64,000 nucleotides of DNA from positions 434,001 to 498,000 of the forward strand of contig JAHBBC010000010.1 of NCBI GenBank assembly GCA_019915015.1, given 5' to 3'. Below the pieces are notes generated by a model that did not search any database, was not told the origin of the DNA, and saw nothing but the letters and a program-made list of their open reading frames with translations. This DNA comes from Auriscalpium vulgare (lineage: Eukaryota > Basidiomycota > Agaricomycetes > Russulales > Auriscalpiaceae). The translations under genes and the position numbers were made by a program. Shown in pieces: positions 33,901-45,100 of this stretch (position 1 is the stretch's first letter; each line of letters begins with the position of its first letter).

Positions 33901-34960
33901 CGATTACTCTTAATCGTTTCTTTCTTCAACCAAGTCAGGCGAAAACGTGAACACATTATAAGTCGCTTTAGGAAATAGATCCCACGGTCAAGTCGCGTCG
34001 TCCCAACTGCCTTTTTCAGTAATTCTTAGCTAAGCAGGTCCTGCCGCACCTTGCAGGATCCTCACACTTCAACTATAGCACTAGCATGGTTCCCATTACG
34101 AGTACTCTTAATTATGATTCCTCCTAATCATTTATTTCCTCCATCAGCCAGGCGAAATGCATGCATTAGAAAGAATGCTCTAGGAGATATGTCCCAAAGC
34201 TTGGACTAAAGTCAAGTTGTGTCGTCCCATCTGCCTAATTCTGTAATTCTTAGCTAAGTAGCTCCTGCCTGCCCTGTGATTTACACACCTTTGCACTGCA
34301 AAAGACACTCGTGTCTGCGAGTATTTTGCATTTTCCAAGCTAATTAGCATTGATATACACATGATACCAATTGTTCTCAGGTCAGAAGAGAAGGCCTTCT
34401 AACTTCCCTTTTTGGTAACATGTTCCCACGGGGTGACAATGGTGAGGTTGGCAATTGGGAGGGCTCTAGTTGCTAACTACCATGCATTATATATATACCA
34501 GAAGTGTTGAGAGGATGTTGGTCATGTGAATAGCCAATGATATAATTCCTCAACAAGCGTGGGAAAATGACGCAGTTGAATCAGGCAGACTGGGATTTTT
34601 GCCGGTCAATGAGTCATTGCTTACTAATCCCGGGGATAAAGTACCCGGTTACCCGGTAATTGAGCAATTTTTAGCTAAGTAGCTCCTGCCCAATGCTTTT
34701 CAACACCTTCTCACTTCCAAAGACACTCATGTCTGCAAGTATTTTGCGTTTTGCAAGCTAACCAGCAACAATATGAACATGTTTTCAATTGTTCTCGAGT
34801 CAGCAGAAAATACTGCATGATTTCCATTTTAGGTAAAATTTTCCCACGGGTAGGCCAAACACGCACCATGACGCATCAACCGGCACTTTCAACTGGGTGC
34901 AGGTTTAAACGCGTCATGGTGCACAAACCCGGCTACTACAACACCCGGGCAGAATAATTA
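33901..34960 (+). repeat. Two tandem relatives of repeat family B
   Basis: Copies at about 34000-34440 and 34580-34860 share TTCTTAGCTAAG or TTTAGCTAAGTAGCTCCTGC, AGACACTC(G/A)TGTCTGC(G/A)AG and GTATTTTGC(A/G)TTTT. The same order occurs at 62640-62800. The direct pair suggests tandem duplication or insertion side by side. Confidence 0.55.
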
Positions 34961-34980
34961 TATTATTAAAAAGTCGCACA

Positions 34981-35055
34981 GAGGGAGAATTGAACCTACA
35001 ACCTCTTGGTTCTTTATATCAACCAATAGTATTGACCACTACACTACAAGGCCAT
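34981..35055 (-). repeat. tRNA-like segment, minus strand
   Basis: The minus strand reads CCTTGTAGTGTAGTGGTCAA with an A box, then GGTTCAATTC as a B box at tRNA spacing. The ends do not pair well. Probably the head of a SINE. Confidence 0.5.
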
Positions 35056-35480
35056 TTAGCTTTGTAGGATATGTACAGTAGTTGTTGACCTTCTATCTTC
35101 TCCTGCCCTACAAGACAGTTTACTCTTTGCATCAATTTCTTTCCCCTTCTTTGGTACTTTGGGAAAAGATATATATATATAAAGCTACAATTGTTGTGAT
35201 TTGCAAAATGGATGAGAATCACTGAAAAAAAGAGTTTAGAGGTCTTCGACCTGTGGGCTGCGGCGCCACCAGGTGCCGTGGCTTCGCTCTTGACTCCAAT
35301 GCTTACACATCACCGCTGCTTCCCACAACATGTGACACGTTGTTGCTGTCGTGCTGACGTGCCATGAGACATCGACAACATGTATCTCAGCTTCTACTGC
35401 ACCTGTGGAGGTGGTTCTGGGCTCAATCGAGATAGTGATGTATACTATCATGACTGATTCACATATACATGCAATTCTGT
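35056..35480 (+). repeat. Repeat fragments next to the tRNA-like head
   Basis: About 35195 repeats TGTGATTTGCAAAATGG seen near 22120. About 35300-35460 is a family A fragment (ACCTGTGGAGGTGGTTCTGG and CAATCGAGATAGTGATGTAT) also found inverted at 62470-62520. No gene. Confidence 0.45.
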
Positions 35481-35499
35481 GGTGCTACTGTGGATAGAA

Positions 35500-36377
35500 A
35501 TTACATACATGTGAAAATGAAATACAACTCTTTTGCCGTGAAATACAGCATCAGATAAACTCTTGGGCATCTTAGGAATACATGACGTCCAAGCCCTTGA
35601 TTGAGCCCGGAACCGCCTCCATAGGCATAGTGGAAGCCAAGATACACATTGTCGATGTTGTGTGGCGCGTCAGCACAACGGTGACGGCGCTGATACACAT
35701 CGCTCCATGCTGCGAGGCGATCATTACAGAATTTTCGCACTTTCATCAAGTCGACAGACACACAATTCTGAAGATCGCAGCATCGCACAGCAGTGGTCCG
35801 ACCACCTGATTAGTTCTTCCAACCGCTCACAAGATTGGAGTCTTGCAGAGCAGTCACGCAATCAGAATCATACCTTGAACACCACACTCGCGCCAGCGAC
35901 GCTGTCGCACGCAGCACACACAGTCATCCGACCACTTGCTCGTTGTTCCAACTGCCACCACGTGACCTCGAGCACAGCACCTCCCACAGCTGTCACAACG
36001 CGTCGGAATTCCATCAGACATGTTTACTGTTGAGATTGTCATCAGAATGTATGCACGATGCCACTCCAGTCACTGTGACATCTGTATTCCTCTGCAGTCG
36101 CACCACTGTCCTCTGACCATTGTTCACCTCAGTTCTTGTACTCACACTGCATCGTTCTGATCCCGATTGTTTTGTATTTTTATCAATGTCCCGATTATTG
36201 CCTCAGGATTCTGACCACCATTCCGGAGCATTCTTACCGGAAGAATAATCACAATGTCACAACATTGCAACACTCACCTCCGATCACCTAGTGCATTGGA
36301 GCATGCAGGATGTTGAGCTACCACCCAGTGATAGAGACAATCCCCAAGCCTAGACTGTCAGCAATTTTGCTTGGGTA
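35500..36377 (-). repeat. Repeat family A copy interrupted by transposon E1
   Basis: Inverted relative to 17895-18480 and 33442-33900. It stops at 36377, the left border of E1, and resumes at 62381 after E1. It carries the uninterrupted equivalent of the Gypsy target at about 35898-35902. Confidence 0.7.
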
Positions 36378-37697
36378 CACAGGCGGCACAGTTATTGGCC
36401 TGGGGCCGACGCTGGCGGTGCTGGCCCAGTGCCCGTGATCACCAGCTCAGAGGCAAAAAGGGGCGATTCCGTGTGGTGCCGGTGACCGGATTTTCCGCCT
36501 CAGGCCCGTGATCTTTGGCCCAGTGCCAGCTCGCTCTACGGGCGTGGTGCCCATTGTGCATATTTCGGAACCTCGGTCCCTGTCCTATCCTTGCTTGCAT
36601 AATCAAGCACACAGGAGACGATAAAATCATATAATATTCATTTGACGTGCATAGATACAACTATCTCTATACTACGTGCCTATGAGCTTGCCAACAAGCC
36701 TGGTAAATACACAATACCTCCCTCCGTTCAGCAGTGCCCTGTTGTGACGCAGCAAATCAATTGTCATACAACATGTGGCCCGTGGTGCATGACGCAAACA
36801 CTCACCTGCGCATCCGTAAGAGCCAAGTCCGGCAGATACATAGTCCCAGATGCAGAGTGTGAGCAATTACAAGAGACAGTCTCATCAGCTCCAAGCAAGT
36901 AACAGGCGCGAGCGAGTCTCCGAGGGCACGAGATAGCCCAGGTCCAAGCTCCATGCAGAATTCCGGACTAGAAGGCCAACGAGGCCACCGCAAATCGAGC
37001 ATTCAGACCCAGGACCGTGGTGTGCAGGATATATGAGAGCTAATGGTCATGGTCGACAGCACCTGCACGTCAGTGTCATGGCAACGTCGTTGTTCGTGAC
37101 CGCGCGACCAGGCAAAAGAAAGAGACGAGACTCACCACAAAGCGGAAAATTTGGTGCAGCACTCATACCGTGAGACGAGACGAGCATCTATCGTCTTGAA
37201 GCTTGATCACTAAACGCTGCTGCAACGGAACTGCACACGACTCACCTGACGGCACATCTGTCTGCAACCTCCAGCCCCCTTGCTCCCTGACATCCACCAC
37301 AAACGGTCACCCATGGCGGCCTGCGGCAATAGGTCGACGGAGGCACGGCGTTGAGTGAAGGGCGCGGGTGAGAGGATGAGAGGAACAAGACGAAGTCGAA
37401 CACGTCACACTCTGGTTGCGGTCGCGAGTGAGGAGACACGCGTGTGACCGAGGGTGATGCCGACGTACTGCCACGATTTTCATGCTCAACAGGGAGGCGT
37501 CATATCTGGACAATGTCTGACTAGTCTTATAATTGCAAGAGTAGCACACCTGCCAATTTTTGTGCATTCAAACGACAATGCCGCACCTGCAGAACAATGC
37601 TTAAACGGGCGTGACATTGAGCGCCTACAAAGCCCAAGTCGGCACTCGACACGAATACAGACAAGGATATCTGTGCGAGTAACATATGTACATGATA
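36378..37697. other. E1 left subterminal region
   Basis: No gene seen. The first 200 bases hold GGCC-rich motifs like those at the right end (ATTGGCCTGGGGCCGA, TTTGGCCCAGTGCC), probably transposase binding sites. The rest is the 3' flank of the 467-aa gene. Confidence 0.45.
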
Positions 37698-39382
37698 CTA
37701 AACGTCCATGTCGTAGTAATTAGTGTGACTCGCAGCTTGAGGCGCATCCCAACCCCCGGTCAACTGGGAACCTCCCTCGCCGATTACCACACTTGCAACT
37801 GACCCTCCAGCGGTGGACGGCCCTGGGACACTTTCAATGGGAGCGTAAGTGATCGGAAGTTTCTCAAGGGCGTCTCCCTTCCCAACCCCGAACTCCGCAT
37901 GGTCGTCACGAATCAGGTTGGCCAGGTAGCTTGTCGGACACCGCATGTACATCAGTCGGAGGGCGACACTTGTTTCGGGCCGGGACATACCTTTTCCATT
38001 GAGCGTTGCGGCGGTCTTGCCCATTCTGCACTACTAGGCCAGTCAGGAAAGCGTCAGCAAGGGACCAGAAGTCTTCGCCCTTGGCAGTCCTCCCGATCTT
38101 CCGCTTCTTCAAAGGCGCTTGCTGGTGTGCAGCTTCAGCGGTGCTGGCCGTCGTCTCGCCTGTCATGGGCTGAGTGTCTTCATTGTTGCTGTATCTCAGG
38201 CTGAATGCACGCTGTGTGACCTCAGATTAGTCACTTGTACACTTCCCTTCAGGACAAAATCAACTACGCACCAACAGGGCCACCTGCAACTGAAACTCGG
38301 GTTTCAGCCCGTACGGCGCTCCGCCGATGCGCATCTTGTTCGCAATGTGGAATGTGGCCTGTTCAAGCGTAGTCGGTTTGTTCATGACACTGTCGATCAA
38401 CTAGGACACCTGTTCAGTACAGCATGAGATGATAGCGAGGGGAAACGGGTGCCCACATAACCACGGTACGTGTTGCGTGCAGTTGAAGCTTTGTCCTTGA
38501 CTGCAGATCGAAATACTTTCTCTTTTTTACCGTCACCAATGACCTTCTCGAAGCCGTACTTTTTGGGGTCCGAGGTGATGAGTTTCTGTCCGTGCGTCCA
38601 TCTCAACACATTTTTACCTCGCAGAGAAAAGCGACGGACCTCTACCGGAAGGTATGCCTTCATGTGGGCAGTCTGCCAAGGTTGGAACAGCTCGTCCTTG
38701 GCGTGGCGTACGATAGTATCCTAGTTGCAGCATCAGGAGTGGCTCGCGGAGATAGGGAATCATTAGACGGACCTGCTGCGTGGTCGAGAGGGCGAAGTTC
38801 TGGTCCATACGCGATTGGAATTCCTCGAGAGCTGCTTTGAATTCCTCGTAGTCGACGCGCTGCTTCTCCAAGATGTTCGTTATGTTGAAGATCCCTGCTT
38901 GCTGTATGAGCCGAAAGCGGATGTCCGACTTGTGCAGCTCCCCATCCAGCCCAAGCTACAAACGGCTATGTTAGTGTGTATGGTGTCAAGCGCATTATAC
39001 GACGTACATCAACAAGATGGTGCATCTCGGAGTATTGCACAGGCGTCAACCCGTACGTACCCCCAACGACGTTCGTCCATGACTTGAGTTTCTGCCGAGT
39101 CTCGTCAGCAGCCTGAGAGCGCAGAGGTGGAGCGGTGGCTGCCGTCGGCACGTGCAGATTCATCGGGTCGCGCAACTGGAAATGGCCACCTGTCAGCGCA
39201 GGGGCCCCGCTGTTCTCATCCATGGCAAAGGTGCCAAGGTCACGGTCACCAGGTAGCGGGTAACGCGTCGCAGCTGCCAGGGGAGGGCTATCAGCCTGGG
39301 ATGACGCGTTGGGGAAGTGATATGTCGATGTAGCGTTGCCTGTGCTGTTGTGCTGAGGCGTGCTGGGAAAGGAGCGCTCCAT
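37698..39382 (-). CDS. E1-encoded protein of unknown function, 467 aa
   Basis: Six exons: 39382..39008, 38955..38773, 38720..38457, 38400..38272, 38211..37991, 37929..37698. All introns are 52-61 nt, GT..AG, with matching phases. Starts MERSFPSTPQHN. A conserved-looking core contains YGLTPVQYSEMHHLVDLGL. A helical stretch reads ILEKQRVDYEEFKAALEEF. Then come WQTAHMKAYLPVEVRRFSLR, and a basic KKRKIG that could be a nuclear signal. Ends YYDMDV. No family recognised. It faces the 328-aa gene across only 213 bp, so the two are probably co-expressed. Location inside E1 suggests an accessory transposition or regulatory protein, but that is inference. Confidence 0.72.
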
Positions 39383-39595
39383 GATGAAGGTCAATTGAAG
39401 GATGGAGGGAGGGAAAATGATGGTAGCAGAGCCTGCCTTTTAATAATCAACGCGCCGGGCCTCCCGTGGGGCCGTCAATTTCCAACGACGCGTCTGTGGC
39501 GAGCGCATGCGCACTGCGCGTGCGCTCGGACCACCAAACCGATCGTGTTTGATGGTCGCCGGCCCCGGGCATCCAGCCATTAGAACGCAACCACC
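39383..39595. promoter_or_regulatory. Divergent promoter of the E1 gene pair
   Basis: 213 bp between two start codons facing away from each other. Contains GCGCATGCGCACTGCGCGTG, rich in GCGC and palindromic, a possible binding site. No TATA box is evident on the plus side; TTTTAATAATC at 39439-39449 could serve the minus-strand gene. Confidence 0.5.
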
Positions 39596-40810
39596 ATGGC
39601 AAACAAGGTGCGTACATACCGTGGATGTTGCCACTCCGCCAGCGGTTGATTAAGTCTGCGGACAGTGGACTCCGCAGGAGCGCAAGCGCAAGTACTCTCC
39701 TGAGGACCCACTCTGCGCGCCGACTTGGTCCCCATCTGGCCGCCCACTTGGGTTGTTGCAATCAGAGCCGCAGCGCCTGCGACGAAGGGTCCACAACGAC
39801 TCGTGAGTTTAATTGTTCGTCAGCCGTCATTTCCACTCACCTCTGAGTCCACCTCAGTGACGACTGGTTTTGTGCAGGCGGCGCTCTCAACTCGCAGACA
39901 AGTGAGACCCAGTGGTACGATGGGAAATTTGGCATGACCGGGCATAGTGGTACGCAAGCGGAGGATGTTGACAACTCGGAGAGCCGCGTTGATCCAGCCC
40001 GAGAGTCTTCTGCTGGTAAGTATTGGCATGCATGATGTTATCGGTGAATGCTGACCGCACCTTTCAGATACTCCTAGTGGTGGTAACAGCGAAGAAGACA
40101 AAAAGACCCATGAGGCGCCAAACGGTGAGTGACGTGATAGGCGGCGCTTGACAACTCTAATGACTGCCGGCACAGAAGCCAGTGTGGGTGCCAGCTCCGA
40201 GTCTGGCTACCTTGCGGACCCTGCAAGAATGCGGCTCATTGCAGACCAGAGACAAGCCTACCAATGGCTCCGGCCTTGGGCGCGCAACAAAACTGCGCCC
40301 GACATCGTGTTCTTGGCCGCTGCGCCATGGGCCGTTCGTCCTGACACCGACATCTACCCCGAATGGCGCAGTCTCGATGACTGGCTCGCTCGGAGCCAGT
40401 CAGTCAATCAAGCGATGTCCCGTGCACTCCCCATGCAAACGGTCTCGATCCTACGCCCAAAGGAAGCAGGCCTGCTGTGCGAACACCCGGGCACGTCAAA
40501 AGAACATGTTGAAGACTCCACTATCAAATACATTGCCGACGTCGAATGTCGCGCGAAGACGTTCTACGAAACAGCTCCTGCTCTGTACGAAGAATTCATC
40601 GAGCTTCATGCGCGTCTGCATTGCGTGCAGAGCCACGTCCTCATGGCATATAGGGCTTCCGACCTCGCCCTGGTGGAGGAGTTGCTGGAGGTTGCTGATG
40701 CCGCACATGCGGGGATGCGCGCCCTCGTTCATCATGAGCGCTATGCCCGTGCTGTTGTTATGAACGATCTTGGTACTACAATTGGAGCCACGGGTACTTC
40801 TGTCAATTAA
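39596..40810 (+). CDS. E1-encoded protein of unknown function, 328 aa
   Basis: Five exons: 39596..39607, 39678..39802, 39858..40015, 40068..40124, 40176..40810. The first exon encodes only MANK. The start context ACCACCATGG is strong and all phases agree. The N-terminal third is polar and acidic (SETQWYDGKF, NSEEDKKTHE). The C-terminal 200 aa look folded, with MRLIADQRQAYQWLRPWARN, DIVFLAAAPWAVRPDTDIY and a helical end (ALVEELLEVADAAHAGMRAL). No family recognised. Divergent from the 467-aa gene. Confidence 0.7.
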
Positions 40811-41346
40811 TTCGTAGACTCTGTTTACATTATGCCCAATTTTGCTCTGCGCTTTAAATGATCATCCATGGTCTGCCGTCCGAAATAGAGAAGCCACGGC
40901 TCACACCCCCGCCCCGCCGTTAATGACCGCTCGCGTCGTCCACGTTGCGCTTGTGCTAGCTGAACGTTGTTGGCACACCCTGCGCTCCGACTTTGGTGGC
41001 TTTTGCCCGATGCTGAGCGGTGGTAAGGACTGGCGTTGCCGGTTGGCGTCTGGCGGCCGAGTCACGTGCTCCGCTGCCTTCACCGAAAATCGAAATCATA
41101 CAGACCGGGGCATCTACGGCTAACATTTCGGACACTGTCTATTCAGCTTGTAGTCTTCTGGAACAATATTTTCCGATTCAAAAACATTATAAATGTCGCT
41201 GGTTGCTGTCCCAGCAAGCATCCGGCGTTTGCAGTCTGATTCCCACGCATTTTCCGTCTGTGCAGCAGCAAGCAGTATTGTGCGAGCGCATGCGTTTGAC
41301 AACCGTCACACCGTACTACATACAGCAATATGAAACAGCACAGAAT
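40811..41346. other. Intergenic stretch in E1
   Basis: No gene seen. It separates the convergent 3' ends of the 328-aa gene and the E1 transposase-type gene. Confidence 0.4.
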
Positions 41347-41567
41347 CTAATTTATCTTGCGTTTTTTGCTAATACTCCTTGGTGACACTCCTTGGCTGCC
41401 CTTTCCTGCGCCTTTCGGCGCCGCCTGCGCTGACTGAGACTTCCGCGCCTTAACCTCCGCGGCAGCGCCTTCATGAATCACCCTGTCGCGGTTCAGGGGG
41501 TGGACTGGGGTTTGGAACGGCTGAACGTAGCGCGCGCTGCGCATTTGGGCCGTGTTCAAGATACACT
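41347..41567 (-). pseudogene. Severed 3' end of the E1 transposase-type gene
   Basis: The minus strand reads CILNTAQMRSARYVQPF, then a basic tail ending KKRKIN and TAG at 41347. This is the normal C-terminus of the gene whose main part ends at 57862. Codon phase fits exactly: one base of a codon remains at 57862 and the other two are at 41564-41563 once one ACT copy is ignored. The fragment has no promoter or start of its own here. Confidence 0.85.
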
Positions 41568-41602
41568 CACTGCGTTCAGGGCCCGAATTCAACAATATAA
41601 AG
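41568..41602 (+). repeat. E2 left terminal inverted repeat
   Basis: CACTGCGTTCAGGGCCCG followed by AATTCAACAATATAAAG. About 29 of 35 positions match the right end. Confidence 0.88.
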
Positions 41603-41964
41603 AAGATGAGCTACTTGAGGTGTGCGAGCCGGGTGTAGTAGATAGTCTAATCAGAGTCAAAGGACTCGGTAGTAGATCGGAGTAGATTACGTACTCGAAA
41701 TCAAAGTAGATGCACGCGGCAAAGGCAAGCAGGCGCAGAGCTACGATCTCCTTCGACTTCAAGTAGCCCAGCTGCTCCCGGTGTGCACATTCTCCAAGCA
41801 GGTACGAGTATCCCGTCTGCTTTTACTTGAATCAGAGCTAAGTTGACACCCAGACGACCCTTCAGACAAATTTCGTTAAGTCGCGCTACGGCCCGGCTCT
41901 CCTCCGCACCTCGACCATCTCCCTCGCACCACCTGGCTCTCGACTCCCCACCCCCACTCTCCCG
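41603..41964. other. E2 left subterminal region
   Basis: Short motifs recur: GTAGTAGAT twice, GGAGTAG and AAGTAG at 41630-41780, resembling CTACT-type motifs at the right end. Subterminal repeats of this kind bind CACTA transposases. No gene. Confidence 0.45.
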
Positions 41965-42040
41965 CAGCGAAACAGCCTCTACAGGCTGTTCTGTTGTGAA
42001 TCTCGCCTTCAGTGCAGCCTTTACAGGCTACACTTGTGAG
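41965..42040 (+). promoter_or_regulatory. Paired-palindrome module upstream of tnp2
   Basis: Two palindromes, ACAGCCTCTACAGGCTGT (41972-41989) and GCAGCCTTTACAGGCT (42014-42029), about 42 bp apart centre to centre. They lie 70-140 bp before the tnp2 start codon and are followed by ACACTTGTGAG. The same module occurs upstream of two other E2 units. Likely a transcription-factor or transposase binding site. Confidence 0.7.
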
Positions 42041-42108
42041 ATTCCACACGTTGCCTTCGTCTGCCCGCACGCGTCCCTCTTGTCGTGCCCGTGTCCCTCT
42101 CGCTTGCC

Positions 42109-45100
42109 ATGCCGGCCTGTTCTTGTAAAGAGTGCAACGGGAAGACTGTTTCTCGGTGGCTAAGGGATAAACATCGAGCGGCGTCTGCCCCAAAGGCCCC
42201 GACCATTGCCAGGAAAAAAAGCAGCTCGGCGCTCACTACTGCCCTGCCCCCTGCTCTTGCTGGCCCATCCACGGGAAAGCGCGCGGGCGATGCAGGGCCA
42301 TCCATCCAGGCTAGGGAGAAGCGACCGCGGACAGAGGGGGACGTGGACATTGAGGTGCATCTCGCCGCAAATCACTGCTGTATCGTTGTACTCACCGCAG
42401 ACCAGATTCCCGACGAGCACCTACCTCCTGCCGACGAGCACCTACCTCCTGCCGACGAGCACCTACCTCCTGCCGACGAGCACCTACCTGGGGTTGCTGC
42501 TATCCCGATTTATGACGCCCCGCTGCCAGACCCACCGTCGCCATCCCCTGCGCCTTCAGATCGCGTTCCGGAAGGCCCAGCAATCCAAGCGGAGGCAACA
42601 TTTGGTCTCTACGATGGAGATGAAGACGACAATGAAGACGAAGCCGAGTTATTTGTGGACGCCCTGGGGGTGCTTCCCGGCGACGCCGACGAGGGGCCAC
42701 TCGCCGATGAGCCCATGCCCTATCATTTCCAGACGGCAGAGCAAATCTACACGACGTCGGAATTCACCCTTCCCTTCCCTCCACCTCGAGAGCCACCTGC
42801 TAACGTCTACGCTGCATCACACCCCCTGTGGTTTATCCGGCAAATCCTCGTGCTTGTTGTCGCTCTCAACTCAAAGTTCAATCTCCCATTTCGTGCCTGC
42901 GCCCTCCTCCTCTTTGCCTTGCGGACCATATTCACCGCCCTCGGGCTCCTTCAAGCAGAAGACCCGATGCCCATCACGCTTCCCACCACGTTGAAAAGAC
43001 TCGGCCTTGAAGACCGGTTTCATATCCTCGTAGGATGCGTAAAGTGCTGTCGAATCCACGAGCCGGACGTCCCACCTACAGAGAAGTGCAGCAAATGCCA
43101 CGCCAAGCTCTTCAACCGACCGAGGCCCACCGCACCCGTCCAGCCGAACCAGGCAAAACCGCCGCCACCGCCGAAGGCAACGCCGAAGCGTGCCATTCCA
43201 TACGTGTCACTCAGAACGCTCATAGAAGGCGTCCTCGCGCGCCCGGGTCTCGAAGAGGCCCTCGAGCGGTACAAGACGCGCGACCGGCGCCCTGGAGACC
43301 TCAAGGACATCATGGACGGGAATATTTGGAAGCTACTGAAGGGGCCCGATGGCAAGCCTTTCTTCTCAGTCACGGAGGACGAGTCGGGCGAGCTTCGCAT
43401 TGGTGTAACTCTCGGTTTCAACTGGTAAGTCTTTCGATTCAACTCCATTGATGGCTTTCGCTCACGTACTCTAGGTTCTCGTGCGTTCGGAGCCCGTTCG
43501 CACCAAGTCATTCCGCTGGGGTATTCTCCTTTGGTCTCGCAAACCTGCCCCCCGCCCTTCGGTTGGTCGCTGTATCCTGTGCTCTTTGGGACTGCTAAAC
43601 CCAAGCTGTCTAGGTACCGCCTGGAAAATTTCCTCGTGTCGATGTTGACGATAGGCCCTGACGAGCCGAATGGCGAAGATCTCCAACACTACAACGCGCT
43701 CATCGTCGATGAGTTGCGGGACCTTTTCACCAACGGCTTCGTGGCAAAAACTCCTCTCCACCCTGAAGGTGGGTGTCTTATTTCACAGCTTTATCCCTGC
43801 TCACCCGCGCACAGGCAGGATCGTACGGGTGGCGCTCCTCGCCATCATCTGTGACCACCCGGCTATGTGCAAGATGTCTGGCTTGGCAGACAAGGGCCAC
43901 AAAGAGGATCCATGCCCGAAATGCAAAGCCTCCCTCCGAGAGTTCTTTACCGACGACATCTTATCCGGAGGTTCGTCCCATGGCGCGCTAGCCGCCGACT
44001 TTGCTGACAGTTTCTTTCAGTATTTACCCTTCGCACAGGAGAAGAGCACAAGCGCTTGGCAGACGAATGGCTCTCCCTCCCTACATCACGGGAACGCGAC
44101 GAGCACTTCTCCAAGAACGGCGTTCGATGGACGGAATTCGCGCGCCTCGAATACTTCGACCCGGTCCGAATGACGATAATAGATCCGATGCACAACCTGC
44201 TGCTAGGTACGTCACGCGTTCGTTTGTCTGCTATAGTCTGACATGAGTTCCAGGCCTTGTCAAGAACCAGTGGTTCAGCTGCTGGATTCAAAAGGGTGCC
44301 CTGCGAGGAACGACCGAGAGTGGCGTGGCCCGCGAGCTCGCACCGCTGCATGACATGCTCCGCGAGGTAAGACCCGCCGTCTGCTTTGCGATGGTTATAC
44401 TTACTGTTCTTCCAGCTTGAGGTGCCATCATGGGTGGGCAGGGTCCCAACGATGGTCGGATTGCCCTCGGGCGGCTCACTCAGCGCTGACGAATACAAGA
44501 TGCTCGTCACAACCGTGGTGCCTATGTTTGTAAGTCTATCACATCCTTCAACCTGTTGTCACACTCATGTCGCCAACCAGCTGCCGTTAATATGGGACGA
44601 GTACACCCCAGACGCGACGAAGGAGTATGACCAAGCCCTCAAGAAGCTCAAGCAAGAACGCAAGAAGGCAGACAATGCCGCGGCAGCAGCAGCAGCGGCA
44701 GCAGCAGCGGCAGCAGCAGCGGAAGCGGCAGCAGCAGCGGAAGCGGCAGCAGCGGCAGCAGCAGCAGAAGCGGCAGCTGGCCCATCCATCTCCCCGTCGA
44801 CCTCTACCACCGAAGCTGGCCCATCTGCGCCACCTGCTCTGCCCCCTCTTGCAGCCGCCCCGTCGAATATCCCACCCACCACCCAGCCGGCGGAGGCGCA
44901 GGCCGCAGTTCCTGCACCTGGCAAGGCAAAGCAGAAATCCAAAGGCAAGAAGGGGAAGGCAAAGGCGACAAACGACGACGAGCCACAGCGTCGTATCCAT
45001 CCAGAGCAAACTAGGCTCTCGCTGCTTCTGGCAACAGCGATGAAGCTAATCCTCGCCTACACTTCAAACGATGAAAAACTGGAAAGAGGCCGTGAGGTAT

